Shown here piece by piece: positions 1 to 8,512 of a stretch of DNA of 64,000 nt. The stretch is taken from contig NZ_JOFQ01000006.1 of NCBI RefSeq assembly GCF_000718305.1, positions 62,001 to 126,000 on the forward strand, given 5' to 3'. How positions within the stretch are numbered: position 1 is the stretch's first letter; the number at the start of each line of letters is the position of its first letter. The translations under genes and the position numbers were made by a program. The notes below the pieces were generated by a model. The model was given only the letters and a program-made list of their open reading frames with translations, made no database searches and was not told the origin of the DNA. This DNA comes from Streptomyces niger. Its GTDB lineage: Bacteria > Actinomycetota > Actinomycetes > Streptomycetales > Streptomycetaceae.

Positions 1-411
1 GTCGCTCCTGCCGAGCTTCCACCGATCATCAGCCGGGTTGTTCCGAAACGGGTACGGGCATGTTCGATGAGCCGGAGCGCCGCCGCTTCGCAATCGTCGG
101 GCGCGGCCGGCCGAGGGCGGCGCCGACCTCTTCGCCCGTACTTCCAGCAGTTCTTCCAGAGACCCGGGGCCACGACCGGCTGCCCTCGAATCGTAGAAGC
201 GCCGAGCCTTCGACAGAGTCCGGTCGTCGCAGTTGGTTCGTTGGGAGTTGACTGGTCGGACCAGGGGGATCAGGAGCGTCAGAAGGTCACCGACCTCGAC
301 TGCTTCTACGAGCAGTCGGGGCCCGTGCTCCTCGTAGCAGCCCATCACGGCGGATTCACCCACGTCCCCGGTGGCCGGGAACACCGCGCCGGCCGCGTGA
401 AGTACCGTGAA
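1..411 (-). CDS. Putative 3' exon of the intron-interrupted gene (partial)
   Basis: On the minus strand, the frame beginning TTC ACG GTA immediately after the inferred intron end stays open to the window edge, about 137 codons. Its early part reads [20 protein letters not shown] and then [20 protein letters not shown]. It has no start of its own. Joined to the frame at 2569-2673 it would give one protein of at least 170 residues. Codon use is clearly coding-like only in the first 60 or so codons and becomes ambiguous after that, so the gene may really end or be broken sooner. I do not recognise the family. The gene continues beyond position 1 or is truncated there. Confidence 0.35.
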
Positions 412-470
412 GTCGGCCCGGAGCGCGGTACCGGCCTTTCGACCGGCCCGTTTCTCCGGACCGCTTCCCG

Positions 471-505
471 CACCCGCCGTGCGCCTCTCAACGCAACGGG
501 CGCTC
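471..505 (-). ncRNA. Group II intron domain V (catalytic hairpin)
   Basis: On the minus strand the sequence CGCCCGTTGCGTTGAGAGG followed by CGCACGGCGGGTGCGG folds into the short bulged hairpin typical of bacterial domain V, with a purine-rich tetraloop region (TTGAGAGG). It lies just downstream of the maturase stop. A second hairpin, domain VI, occupies roughly 415-468, with a GGCCGGT / ACCGGCC-type stem closed by TCGAAA. Assignment is by pattern; no covariance search was run. Confidence 0.7.
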
Positions 506-537
506 CACAAGCCCCTTGAGGTCTGCGGGGGGTGTCC

Positions 538-1968
538 TCATCCTGCGGCTGGCCATGGGGAGGGAATCTTCGTTCCGCGGTAGCGGTAGCGCGTGGTGTG
601 CACTCTCGCTGGGCTGAACAGTTCCCTTTCCTCGCTGGCCGGCCACCAGCCCCCGCCGCAGTAGCGGCGGCGTAGCTGCTTCCAGTTCATCCGGGGGTGT
701 TTGCGCCTTATCCAGTGGATCACCCGGCCCCATACGTACGAGGTCAGGTAACTGAAGGTGGCGCTCGATACTCCCGGTCGGAAGTAGGCGCACCATCCCC
801 GCAGCATCCGGTTGAGATAGATGAGCAGGGTGTGGAGCGGCAGGTTCGTCCCTGTTTTCCGGCACAGCGTCTTGACCTTGGCCATCACGGCCGCGAGGGC
901 CTTGCGTGACGGGTAGGTGTAGACGTAGTGCTTGTTGGCGCCTCGCTTGCGGTGGCGCTGGATGCGCCATCCGAGGAAGACGAGGCCCTCGTCGATGTGG
1001 GTGACCAGGGTCTTCTCCGGCGACAGGCGTAGGCCCATCGTGGCGAGGACTCCGGCAGCCTCTTCCTTGAGCGCCTCCGCGTCGGCCTTGGTGCCCGACA
1101 CGACCAGGCACCAGTCGTCGGCGTAACGGATCAACCTGTAGTTCGGTTGTCCGCGACGACGGCGTTTCTGGCGGTCGTTGAAGGTGCTCGCTGGTCCTCC
1201 CGGCCCTTGGGCGATGTGTTCGTCCAGGACGGAGAGGGCTACGTTGCTGAGCAACGGGGAGAGGATCGATCCCTGCGGGGTTCCGGCGGTGGTCTCCCTG
1301 AGTACCCGGTCCTCACCGAGGATCCCGGACTTCAAGAACGCCTTCACCATGGTCAGGACGCGCTTGTCGCCGACGCGGGCGCGCACCCGGTCCATCAGGG
1401 CCGCGTGCGAGATCTCGTCGAAGCAGGCTTTGATGTCGCCCTCCACGATCCACTCGTAAGAGTGGGAGGTGAAGTGGCGAACCTCGGCCACCGCGTCATG
1501 AGCCCGGTGGTTCGGGCGGAACCCGTAGGAGCACGGGAGGAAATCCGCCTCGAAGATCGGCTCCAGCACCAGTTTCAAGGATGCCTGCACCACCCGGTCC
1601 CTCACGGTCGCGATCCCCAGACGACGCCACTTGCCGCCTGCCTTGGGGATCATCCGCTCCCGGACCGGGAGAGGGCGGAAACTGCGGTCCTTGATCGAGT
1701 CCCGCAGTCCGTCGAGGAAGCTCTCGACGCCTTGCACGCTCTCCACGTAATAGGCGGTCGAACCGTCCACTCCGGCTGTGCGTGCTCCCTTGTTGCCCCG
1801 CACCCGGACCCACGCGACCAACAGGAACGCGGGGTCAGATACGAGGTTGAACAGATCACTGAACCTGCGATGAGGATCCTCGCGGGCCCATCGGTGCAGC
1901 TTCGTCTGGATCTCCAGTACCCGGCGCTCCGCCCTCATCAGGGCGTACTCCAGCTCGTCGGTATTCAC
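538..1968 (-). CDS. ltrA: Group II intron reverse transcriptase/maturase
   Basis: A 476-residue protein that splices and mobilises the surrounding intron. Visible blocks in order: the RT0/RT1 start (NKGARTAGVDG), the fingers segment RPLPVRERMIPKAGGKWRRLG, the palm motif EGDIKACFDEI, TPQGSILSPLLSNVALS, the catalytic RYADDWCLV (YADD box), the KTLVTHIDEGLVFLGW block, and a C-terminal maturase domain with repeated WRH/RWCAYFRPG-type motifs. I see no clear HNH endonuclease at the C-terminus. The GTG start at 1968 is chosen because AGGAGG sits 6 bases upstream (1975-1980); longer readings upstream lie in intron RNA. The length is normal for an endonuclease-free member. Confidence 0.93.
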   Translation of the reverse strand: MNTDELEYALMRAERRVLEIQTKLHRWAREDPHRRFSDLFNLVSDPAFLLVAWVRVRGNKGARTAGVDGSTAYYVESVQGVESFLDGLRDSIKDRSFRPLPVRERMIPKAGGKWRRLGIATVRDRVVQASLKLVLEPIFEADFLPCSYGFRPNHRAHDAVAEVRHFTSHSYEWIVEGDIKACFDEISHAALMDRVRARVGDKRVLTMVKAFLKSGILGEDRVLRETTAGTPQGSILSPLLSNVALSVLDEHIAQGPGGPASTFNDRQKRRRRGQPNYRLIRYADDWCLVVSGTKADAEALKEEAAGVLATMGLRLSPEKTLVTHIDEGLVFLGWRIQRHRKRGANKHYVYTYPSRKALAAVMAKVKTLCRKTGTNLPLHTLLIYLNRMLRGWCAYFRPGVSSATFSYLTSYVWGRVIHWIRRKHPRMNWKQLRRRYCGGGWWPASEERELFSPARVHTTRYRYRGTKIPSPWPAAG

Positions 1969-2568
1969 CAACGCCCTCCTGGTCTTCCAGCTCTTCCACT
2001 GCTGACTTGCTGTCCCCCTTCGCCATGTACGCGCCTCTCGCGCGCTCGGACTACTACGAGGACTCCGCCACGATCCGATGCCGTCAGCCGACGACGGGCC
2101 TGCCCATGATCCGGCTGGCTGCCGGACTGGGGGCGGCATCGGACCGCTTCCCACGTTCACCGCTATCCGGTTGTCGAGTGAGCCGCCCAGCTGTACCCCG
2201 GCAGCATCGCCATGCCTACGCCGCAGGCTTTCGACATGGCCTTCGGACCAGCCCTATGATCTGGCCACGAAGACGTTCCCGCGCACTTATCGGGAACGAG
2301 CACTGCACCCAGCCCAGATCTGCCAGCTTCGAGCCGGTGGATATGTTACGAGGCTTCAGGCACTGGTTCCTCTCGTACGGCTTCTCAACTCGCTTGCCGG
2401 GCCCGTACCGTCTGGCAGTACCGATACGTCCCGTCGTTGTCAGGGCTGCTTACCGCCCTCCCGCGCGTCTCCGCGATCAGGCTGCCCTCAGCTTCACCAG
2501 CCTGCTGCGACAGGCCAGCGGCAGGGTCCTCTCATCCCTGCCCTGAATAGCGGCGCCTCGTGGCGCAC

Positions 2569-2673
2569 GAGCACGTACACCCACTCCCCGCACGTGCCGT
2601 GCATAGCGCGATCGACGTGCGGTGTACGGGCTGTGTGTGGTGCTGTGTACCTATCCAGGATCCCGTTGGACAT
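2569..2673 (-). CDS. Putative 5' exon of the intron-interrupted gene
   Basis: Minus-strand frame of 35 codons from ATG at 2673 to the intron boundary: MSNGILDRYTAPH, later HGTCGEWVYVL. It has no stop before the intron and reads in phase into the frame at 1-411 if the intron is spliced exactly at 2568/412. A second in-frame ATG gives MHGTCGEWVYVL. No good ribosome site stands directly before either ATG. Function unknown. Repeated GTATCG motifs lie 31-53 bases upstream, suggesting a regulated promoter. Confidence 0.33.
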
Positions 2674-2702
2674 AGCCGCTCTGCCCCACTATCTCCTACC
2701 GC

Positions 2703-2725
2703 GGTATCGCGTATCGTGGTATCGC
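2703..2725 (-). promoter_or_regulatory. Repeated GTATCG motifs, possible operator
   Basis: GTATCG occurs three times in 21 bases (2704, 2711, 2719), twice as GGTATCGC, next to the perfect palindrome TACCGCGGTA (2697-2706). The cluster lies just upstream of the interrupted gene. Clustered short repeats like this are typical of repressor sites, but no regulator is identified. Confidence 0.3.
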
Positions 2726-2772
2726 AGCCTGATTGGCGAGTTGAGGCATTCGCTCGGTACCAGCCGTGCGCC

Positions 2773-3126
2773 CTACTGGCGGTGTTGGCCGAGGATACAG
2801 AACTCGTTACCTTCAGGGTCTGCCAATACGACCCACGATTGCTCCCCCTGTCCGATATCGACACGCTTCGCGCCATGAGCCTCAAAGCGAGCTACCTCGG
2901 CGTCCTGATCATCAGGCCTGAAGTCGAGATGCAGCCGACTCTTGGCCTTCTTGCTCTCTTCGAGCCGGACGAATTCCAGCCCCGGCACGCGATCCGGCTC
3001 CGGACGGATTTCGAACTCATCATCGGAAGAGTGAACTACCACCCAACCGAGAGCCTTGGCCCACCACTGTCCCAAGGCCACGGGGTCCGCGGAATGAACA
3101 ATTACCTGTTCCCATTGCAAAGCCAT
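2773..3126 (-). CDS. VOC family (glyoxalase-like) protein
   Basis: A 117-residue protein with the beta-alpha-beta-beta-beta fold signature of the vicinal oxygen chelate superfamily: an N-terminal strand QVIVHSADPVALGQWW, a middle segment LEFVRLEESKKAKSRLHLD, and the C-terminal VVLADPEGNEFCIL that closes the domain. The size fits a single glyoxalase-type domain. Members range from metal-dependent lyases and dioxygenases to antibiotic-binding proteins, so no substrate can be named. It is downstream of and divergent in function from the flanking GrpB-like gene on the other strand. No strong ribosome site is seen before the ATG at 3126. Confidence 0.85.
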   Translation of the reverse strand: MALQWEQVIVHSADPVALGQWWAKALGWVVVHSSDDEFEIRPEPDRVPGLEFVRLEESKKAKSRLHLDFRPDDQDAEVARFEAHGAKRVDIGQGEQSWVVLADPEGNEFCILGQHRQ

Positions 3127-3295
3127 CCGTCAAGCTTAGTCCGCCAGACTTCGGTGATAGGCATTCAAGCCTACCTCGTTCGGCTGAACTTGAACCCCTC
3201 CCTTTTTCTCGCGAGGCCTCCGTCAGCCTCCCGAGGGTTTGGTCGGACAGAAATTCCATTGTTGGCGCCGGGTTTGCTGACGCAGGATAGTGACC

Positions 3296-3841
3296 ATGTC
3301 GATGCCGAACAGCGTGCACATTGTCGACTACCGACCTGAGTGGCCGGCGCGGGCCGCCAGCACGATCAGCGCTCTCCGCGAGGCGGCGCCCGGGCTGTTC
3401 GTGGAGCTGGAACACATCGGCTCCACCGCGGTTCCAGGGCTCGCGGCCAAGCCCGTCATCGACCTGATGGCCGCTGTCCACGACCTCGCTGACGCTCACT
3501 CCCATCAAGCGGCACTGGCCGGGGTGGGCTTCCGCCCGCACGACAACGGGATGACCGACCGATTGCTGTACGTCCGTGCCGAAGGCCGGGTTCGCAGCCA
3601 CATCCTGCACGTGGTGACGCTGACGAGTTGGCCGACCCGGAATCAGCGGATACTCCGGGATTACCTGCGTGCCCATCCCGAGGAAGCGGCTCGGTACGCA
3701 CGACTGAAGCGGGCGATCGCCGCCGCTGGCTCGGCACCGGGCGAGTACACGCAGGCGAAGACCGCCCTGGTGCAGGAACTCACCGACCGTGCTCGCGCAC
3801 AACTCGGCCTTCCACCGGAACCCGTGTGGGAGAAGGGATGA
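3296..3841 (+). CDS. GrpB family protein (UPF0157)
   Basis: About 181 residues. The hallmark GrpB/nucleotidyltransferase-fold sequence is present: VDYRPEWPARAAS near the N-terminus, then VELEHIGSTAVPGLAAKPVIDLM, where HIGSTAVPGL-KPxIDL is the diagnostic motif, followed by HILHVV and the C-terminal ARYARLKRAIA and YTQAKTALVQEL helices. The family is related to minimal nucleotidyltransferases; its natural substrate is generally unknown. ATG at 3296 is chosen over GTG at 3290 because AGGAT lies 8-12 bases upstream. It stands alone between the VOC gene and a membrane protein gene. Confidence 0.88.
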   Translation: MSMPNSVHIVDYRPEWPARAASTISALREAAPGLFVELEHIGSTAVPGLAAKPVIDLMAAVHDLADAHSHQAALAGVGFRPHDNGMTDRLLYVRAEGRVRSHILHVVTLTSWPTRNQRILRDYLRAHPEEAARYARLKRAIAAAGSAPGEYTQAKTALVQELTDRARAQLGLPPEPVWEKG

Positions 3842-4030
3842 GAAAACGCATACCTCCCGCGGCGCCGATTTCGACGCCGACGCCGAGGCCAGCCGTGAGC
3901 TGGGCGTAGGGGGTGCCCATCACGTTCCCTCCGGAGAACCGGGGCCGTCCGTTCCGCGTCCTCACTGGGAACGGCCCCGAACATTGGGAACGGCCCCCGA
4001 ACGTCGAACGTACAGAAGGCTCGCTCCACC

Positions 4031-5074
4031 ATGACGCGCACCACGCAGCACCATCGAACCACACAGCACCACCGCACGGCGCCACCGACGAACATGATCC
4101 CGCAGCGCGGCGTCATCGCCACGGCATTCGCCGTCCTGCGACGGCACCGGCGGGCTCTGGCGGGTGCGACGGTACGCGTCGTCGGCCTCTCCGGGCTGGT
4201 CGGGCTGGTGGCGACGACCGCGATATTCGCGCTCGCCTGGCCTGTCTTCACCCATATGCGAAACGAACGCATCCGGTATCACCACCTCGAGGACCCGTAC
4301 CTGCACGACCACACCGACCTGGGACTGGTCGCCACCTGCACGCTCCCGTTCTTCCTGCTCCTCCTCGGAGTCGGCAGCGCGGCAGTGCAGAGCGTGTGCT
4401 CCCGAGCCGTCACAACGGGAGAAGACCGAGCCCCCTCGACGACGGACTGGTCGCGCGCCGCCGGCCGTGCGCGGCTACGGCCGGTGTTCGCCGTGTACGC
4501 GCTGCGCGGCCTGGTCGTATGGCCGCTGCCGCTGCTCGTCACTGCCGTGGCGTACAGCCTCACCGGCAGTCAGCTCGACACCGAAGAGCAGCTCTTCAAG
4601 CCCGGATCGTGGCCCTACACGCTCATTACGGCCTCCCCGGTGGTGGCCGTGTTCGTCGCCGTACTGTTGCGTCTGGCGCTCGCCCTCGCCCCGGCCGCCG
4701 CGGCCGACGGGCTCGGCCCCTGCGCGGCCCTGCGTCGTTCCTGGTCGCTGACGTGGACACGCGCCGGAGCGGTCCGCGTCCTCGCCCTCGCGTTGCCCCT
4801 GGCCGCGCTCACCGCTGGGGTGCTCCGGCTGGTGGTGCAGCTCGCCCTGCCGCTGCGCCCCCTCGTACGTACCCTCCTCGAAGACGTCACGGGGAACTTC
4901 TTCGCCGCCTACTACGCGGGCATCCTCGTCCCCGTCGCCGTGGGCATCCTCGTCACCGCGGCCCTGGCCCTCCCCCTGACGTGCACGACGTTCGCGGTCC
5001 TCCACGACCACCTGCGATCGGCCCACGCCTCTCCCCTACGTACCAGCAACACGGTGGACGACCCCACTGCCTGA
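4031..5074 (+). CDS. Six-helix integral membrane protein, function unknown
   Basis: A 347-residue hydrophobic protein with predicted membrane spans at about residues 49-73, 98-119, 155-177, 199-223, 248-270 and 292-322. The ALRRSWSLTWTR segment between spans 4 and 5 resembles the conserved loop of actinobacterial glycerophosphodiesterase-type membrane domains, but there is no catalytic domain. The N-terminus carries a duplicated TTQHHR block encoded by an 18 bp tandem repeat (4037-4075), so the true start could be the ATG 22 codons in (MIPQRGV). It converges on the TauE-like gene across a repeat-rich spacer. Confidence 0.72.
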   Translation: MTRTTQHHRTTQHHRTAPPTNMIPQRGVIATAFAVLRRHRRALAGATVRVVGLSGLVGLVATTAIFALAWPVFTHMRNERIRYHHLEDPYLHDHTDLGLVATCTLPFFLLLLGVGSAAVQSVCSRAVTTGEDRAPSTTDWSRAAGRARLRPVFAVYALRGLVVWPLPLLVTAVAYSLTGSQLDTEEQLFKPGSWPYTLITASPVVAVFVAVLLRLALALAPAAAADGLGPCAALRRSWSLTWTRAGAVRVLALALPLAALTAGVLRLVVQLALPLRPLVRTLLEDVTGNFFAAYYAGILVPVAVGILVTAALALPLTCTTFAVLHDHLRSAHASPLRTSNTVDDPTA

Positions 5075-5109
5075 AGAGACACGGTGGTCTCCGCCGTCAC
5101 GGGCCCTCG

Positions 5110-5275
5110 GCCCCGACGACGAGGGAGTTGACGACCACGAGGGAGGTGATGTGGACCAAGGAGGTGACGAGGACGAGGGAGTTGAGGGAGGTGACGAGGA
5201 CGAGGGAGTTGACGTGGACCAGGGAGTCGACGACGAAGAGGGCGAGGACCAGGGAGTCGACGAGGACGAGGGAAT
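5110..5275. repeat. Imperfect tandem repeats between convergent genes
   Basis: About 165 bases of GA-rich repeats based on GACGAGGGAGTTGACG and GTGGACCAGGGAGTCGACG, with variants of 9-18 bases. Because units are mostly multiples of three, both strands stay open (D/E/G-rich on plus, SLVLV-rich on minus), but neither has gene-like features. It sits between the stops of the membrane protein gene and the TauE-like gene. Confidence 0.8.
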
Positions 5276-5280
5276 ACCGG

Positions 5281-6096
5281 TCAAGAGGCCGTCGCGTCAC
5301 GCCACAGGCTCCAGGCGAGGCCGAGGCCGGCGAGGGCCACTGTCACGCGGAGCGGTGTCTCGGGTACCCGACGGACGACGGCCGGGCCCACCCAGGCGCC
5401 GACGAGGCAGCCGATGCCGAGCGTCAGCGCGGCCATCCAGTCGACGGGGGCGAGGAAGGCGTAGGCGACGGCCGCGGTGACGTTGGCCGCGCCGGTGACG
5501 ATGTTCTTGACGGCGTTGGTCACCGGCAGTGGTTCCGCAGCCGACAGGGAGAGCACGGCGAGCATCAGTACGCCGGCCGCGGCGCCGAAGTAGCCACCGT
5601 AGAGCCCCACCAGCAGTACCGCGCCGGTCATGGGGAGCCCGGGTAGGGCGGATCCGTCAGGGTCTACGTAGGTGCCTCCGCCGGGACGGCGCTTCGCGAT
5701 GAGGCGCCGCAGGGGCTCGCGCACCAGGATCAGCACCGAGCCGAGGGCGATGAGCCAGGGTACGGCCAGTTCGAAGGCCGACGACGGCGTACCGAGGAGC
5801 AGGGCGGCGCCGATCGCACCGCCCAGTGCCGCGACGCAGGCCAGCCGCATCAGCCGCCGGCGCTGACCGCGGAGTTCAGCCCGCGAACCGGCAGCGGTTC
5901 CGACGGTGTTGGAGAAGAGGGCGACGGTGTTGGTGACATTGGCGGCGACGGGCGGTAGGCCCGCGGCGAGCAGCGCCGGGTAGCTGAACAGCGAGGCCAG
6001 TCCGGCGATCGAACCGGCGAGTCCGGCGGCGATCCCGGCTGCCAGCAGCAGCGCCGCGGAGGCGAGTGCGGGATGTCCGGTGATCAGTTCTGCCAT
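5281..6096 (-). CDS. TauE/SafE family membrane permease
   Basis: 271 residues with about eight membrane spans arranged as two related halves, each opening with the family's glycine-rich helix (AGLAGSIAGLASLFSYPALL and LYGGYFGAAAGVLMLA) and followed by the N-x-x-K/T helices (AANVTNTVALFSNTVG and PVTNAVKNIVTGAANV). The family exports or imports sulfonates, sulfite and organic acids. The ATG at 6096 overlaps the end of the LacI gene by 13 bases, so the two are translationally coupled, and the transported compound probably belongs to the pathway LacI controls. Confidence 0.88.
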   Translation of the reverse strand: MAELITGHPALASAALLLAAGIAAGLAGSIAGLASLFSYPALLAAGLPPVAANVTNTVALFSNTVGTAAGSRAELRGQRRRLMRLACVAALGGAIGAALLLGTPSSAFELAVPWLIALGSVLILVREPLRRLIAKRRPGGGTYVDPDGSALPGLPMTGAVLLVGLYGGYFGAAAGVLMLAVLSLSAAEPLPVTNAVKNIVTGAANVTAAVAYAFLAPVDWMAALTLGIGCLVGAWVGPAVVRRVPETPLRVTVALAGLGLAWSLWRDATAS

Positions 6097-7127
6097 GTGA
6101 CGGTGCTCCCGGGCGGCATGTTGTACGGCGTGACCACCTGGATCGCCGAGGGCAGCGCGGGACCCTCGTCCGGCAGTGCTCTGTGCGCGCGCATGATGGT
6201 CTGGCACGCGCGGCGCATGTCGTGCCGCAGGTCGTGGTGGAGGACCGCGGAGATGCGGTGCGTGCGCAGCAGGCGGGTGTTGTCCTGGTCGAGGTCGTGT
6301 GCGATGAACACCGCGCACTCCCGGCCGAGGTCGGCGAAGGCCGCCACGGTTGCCGCGTTGCCGCCGCCCATGGAGTAGACGGCGTTGATGGACGGGTCTC
6401 GCTGGAGTGCATCGAGGACGAGGTCGTACTGGGTGGCGTCCAGGCCGTCGCTGCCGGTGACTTCGACGAGGGTGCGGTGTGGTCGGGTGTTGCGGATGGC
6501 GCTTCGGAAGCCCATCTCGCGTTCTTCCTCCCCGCGGAAGACGCCGCGGCTGATGGTGGTGAGGATGTTGCCGGCGCGATCGCCGAGCCACTGCCCGACG
6601 AGGTAGGCGGCGGTGGTGCCGGCGGCGCGGTTGTCGATGCCCACGTAAGCCATGCGCGCGCTGCTGGGCAGGTCGCTCACCAGGGTCACCACGGGAATGC
6701 CGGCCGCTACCAACCGTCCCACGGCGGCCCCGACCTCGGGTACGTCCGGCGCCTTGAGGATCACGCCTTGTGAACCCCGTTTGGCGATTTTGTCCAAGGT
6801 CGCGATCAGCTCGGAGGCGGCACCGGTCTCGCGGAAGTGGAAGCGCGAACGCATCACGGCGGGCTGCAGCGCGGGGAGTTCGGCCTCCAGCGCGTTGCGT
6901 ACGGCCGTGGAGAACCGCTGTGGCGACTGCATCACGATGTCGATCATGAACGTGCGACCGCCGATACGGACCTGAGTTCGCTGGCGGTCCAGGTCCTTGA
7001 TCGCCTGGCGCACCTCCATGACGGTGCTCTCCCTTACGCCGCCGCGGTTGTTGAGCACTCGGTCGACGGTGGCCTCGCTCAGTCCGGCCTGCCGGGCGAT
7101 CTCCCTGATCGGATAGGGGTGTCGCAT
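6084..7127 (-). CDS. LacI family transcriptional regulator
   Basis: 347 residues. An N-terminal LacI helix-turn-helix (IREIARQAGLSEATVDRVLN with hinge NNRGGVRESTVMEVRQAI) is followed by a type I periplasmic-binding-like effector domain (VGIDNRAAGTTAAYLVGQWL; AVYSMGGGNAATVAAF; DQDNTRLLRTH). The sugar-binding fold suggests a sugar or polyol inducer. The ATG at 7127 is preceded by GGAAGAG. It is divergent from the dioxygenase/SDR genes, which it probably represses, and overlaps the downstream permease gene. A nine-base repeat array occupies its leader. Confidence 0.9.
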   Translation of the reverse strand: MRHPYPIREIARQAGLSEATVDRVLNNRGGVRESTVMEVRQAIKDLDRQRTQVRIGGRTFMIDIVMQSPQRFSTAVRNALEAELPALQPAVMRSRFHFRETGAASELIATLDKIAKRGSQGVILKAPDVPEVGAAVGRLVAAGIPVVTLVSDLPSSARMAYVGIDNRAAGTTAAYLVGQWLGDRAGNILTTISRGVFRGEEEREMGFRSAIRNTRPHRTLVEVTGSDGLDATQYDLVLDALQRDPSINAVYSMGGGNAATVAAFADLGRECAVFIAHDLDQDNTRLLRTHRISAVLHHDLRHDMRRACQTIMRAHRALPDEGPALPSAIQVVTPYNMPPGSTVTWQN

Positions 7128-7137
7128 GACTCTTCCA

Positions 7138-7202
7138 GGATTCGATGGATTCGATTGATTCGATGGATTAGGTGGATTAGGTGGATGCAATGGATTCGAT
7201 GA
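7138..7202. repeat. Short tandem repeats in the LacI leader
   Basis: Variants of a nine-base unit (GATTCGATG, GATTAGGTG) repeat about seven times immediately upstream of the LacI start codon. Copy-number change here would alter the 5' untranslated region. The remaining intergenic sequence to 7289 contains an inverted GTTGCT/AGCAAC pair (7245-7250, 7265-7270), a weak operator candidate. Confidence 0.75.
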
Positions 7203-7289
7203 GGGGTTTTTGATGGCTTGATGAGGATTGAATGACGGACTTGAGTTGCTCAGACTGTCAGAAAAGCAACGGCGGCGAAAGGAACCGGG

Positions 7290-8468
7290 ATGCCCCGCAC
7301 CGACGCGGAAGCACGGACGTGGCTGGGCCTGGACGACTGTTCTCTCGCGGATTTCCGTTCGCTGGTCGGGCAGCGCACCGACCCTCACGAATACCCCTCG
7401 GCTGAAGGTGTCGAGCAGAACGTACTCCGTTACGACAGCGACCGGCTCCGTGACCTCGCCGGCACCACGGAGGGACGCCGGTCCGTGCAGGCCGAGCTGT
7501 CCCGAGCCCTCCTTGACGGCCCCGGCATCGTGGTCCTGCAGCGCGCGTTCACCGACCTCACCGTGGTGGACCGCGCGTCCGACGCCTTCCGCGCGCTGAT
7601 CGAGGAGGAGCGGGCGACGGGCGCGGCGCGCGGTGACCACTTCGCCAAGCCCGGCGCCAACGACCGGGTGTGGAACGCGCTGGACAAGATGGCCGTCCGC
7701 GCTCCGGAGGTGTTCACCGACTACTACGCCAACGACATCCTGGCGCTCATCGCCGAGGCCTGGCTCGGCCCCGGCTACCAGGTCACCTCCCAGATCAACG
7801 TGGTCAACCCGGGCGGCGCGGCGCAGAGCGTGCACCGCGACTACCACCTCGGCTTCCTCAGCCATGAACGGGCCGCCGCCTACCCGGCGCACGTGCACCG
7901 CCTCTCCCCCGTGCTGACCTTGCAGGGCGCCGTAGCCCACTGCGACATGCCGGTGGAATCCGGGCCGACGCTCTACCTCCCGCACTCCCAGAAGTACGTA
8001 CCGGGGTACCTGGCCTGGCGGCGTCCCGAGTTCATCGCGTACTTCGACGCACACCACATCCAACTTCCGCTGGCCAAGGGCGACGCGGTGTTCTTCAACC
8101 CCGCGCTCTTCCACGCCGCCGGCCACAACCGGTCGGCCGACATCAAGCGGATGGCCAACCTGCTGCAGATCTCCTCCGCCTTCGGCCGTGCCATGGAAAC
8201 CGTCGACCGTGAGGCAATGGTCAACGCGGTCTTCCCGGTACTGCTGCGCCGCAAGGCCGAGGGCGCCGACGAGCAGTGGCTGCACAACGTCGTCGCCGCC
8301 TGCGCCGAGGGCTACCCCTTCCCCACCAATCTGGACCTCGATCCCCCGGTCGGCGGGCTGGCTCCGCTCTCCCAGGCGGACACCGTGCGGCAGGCCGTTG
8401 CCGAGGGCTGGGCGCCCGAGCGGCTCCGCCAGGAACTGCACGCCGGCGCGAAGCGCCGCCAGAACTGA
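7290..8468 (+). CDS. Phytanoyl-CoA dioxygenase (PhyH) family protein
   Basis: A 392-residue Fe(II)/2-oxoglutarate-dependent oxygenase-like protein. The iron ligands appear as SVHRDYHLG (HxD, about residue 180) and a distal His in ALFHAAGHNRS about 90-100 residues later. The preceding QINVVNPGGAAQ and following SGPTLYLPHSQK are typical of the double-stranded beta-helix. AAAGGAACC precedes the ATG. It is the first gene of the rightward operon opposite LacI, followed 44 bases later by an SDR, so it probably oxidises or processes the same sugar-derived substrate. The substrate is unknown. Confidence 0.87.
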   Translation: MPRTDAEARTWLGLDDCSLADFRSLVGQRTDPHEYPSAEGVEQNVLRYDSDRLRDLAGTTEGRRSVQAELSRALLDGPGIVVLQRAFTDLTVVDRASDAFRALIEEERATGAARGDHFAKPGANDRVWNALDKMAVRAPEVFTDYYANDILALIAEAWLGPGYQVTSQINVVNPGGAAQSVHRDYHLGFLSHERAAAYPAHVHRLSPVLTLQGAVAHCDMPVESGPTLYLPHSQKYVPGYLAWRRPEFIAYFDAHHIQLPLAKGDAVFFNPALFHAAGHNRSADIKRMANLLQISSAFGRAMETVDREAMVNAVFPVLLRRKAEGADEQWLHNVVAACAEGYPFPTNLDLDPPVGGLAPLSQADTVRQAVAEGWAPERLRQELHAGAKRRQN

Positions 8469-8512
8469 AGGCACATCGGACGGAATTCGGACTCCAAGGA
8501 GACATCACACTC

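Larger units (their letters stand above)
412..2568 (-). mobile_element. Group II intron with internal maturase gene
   Basis: A self-splicing retroelement of about 2.16 kb. On the minus strand its 5' end reads GTGCGCCACGAGGCGCCGC, fitting the GUGYG consensus. About 600 bases of non-coding sequence follow (domains I-III), then the maturase gene, then a domain V hairpin and a domain VI stem. The 3' end is placed at ...GGGCCGAC (ending in AC as these introns do), because that choice joins the flanking exon frames; a slightly different 3' end a few bases away cannot be excluded. The reverse transcriptase looks intact, so the element may still be active. Confidence 0.82.

Noticed and set aside
5110..5300. 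Acidic or SLVLV-repeat small proteins
   Set aside because: Both are simple translations of the tandem repeats, with no start signals or non-repeat coding sequence.
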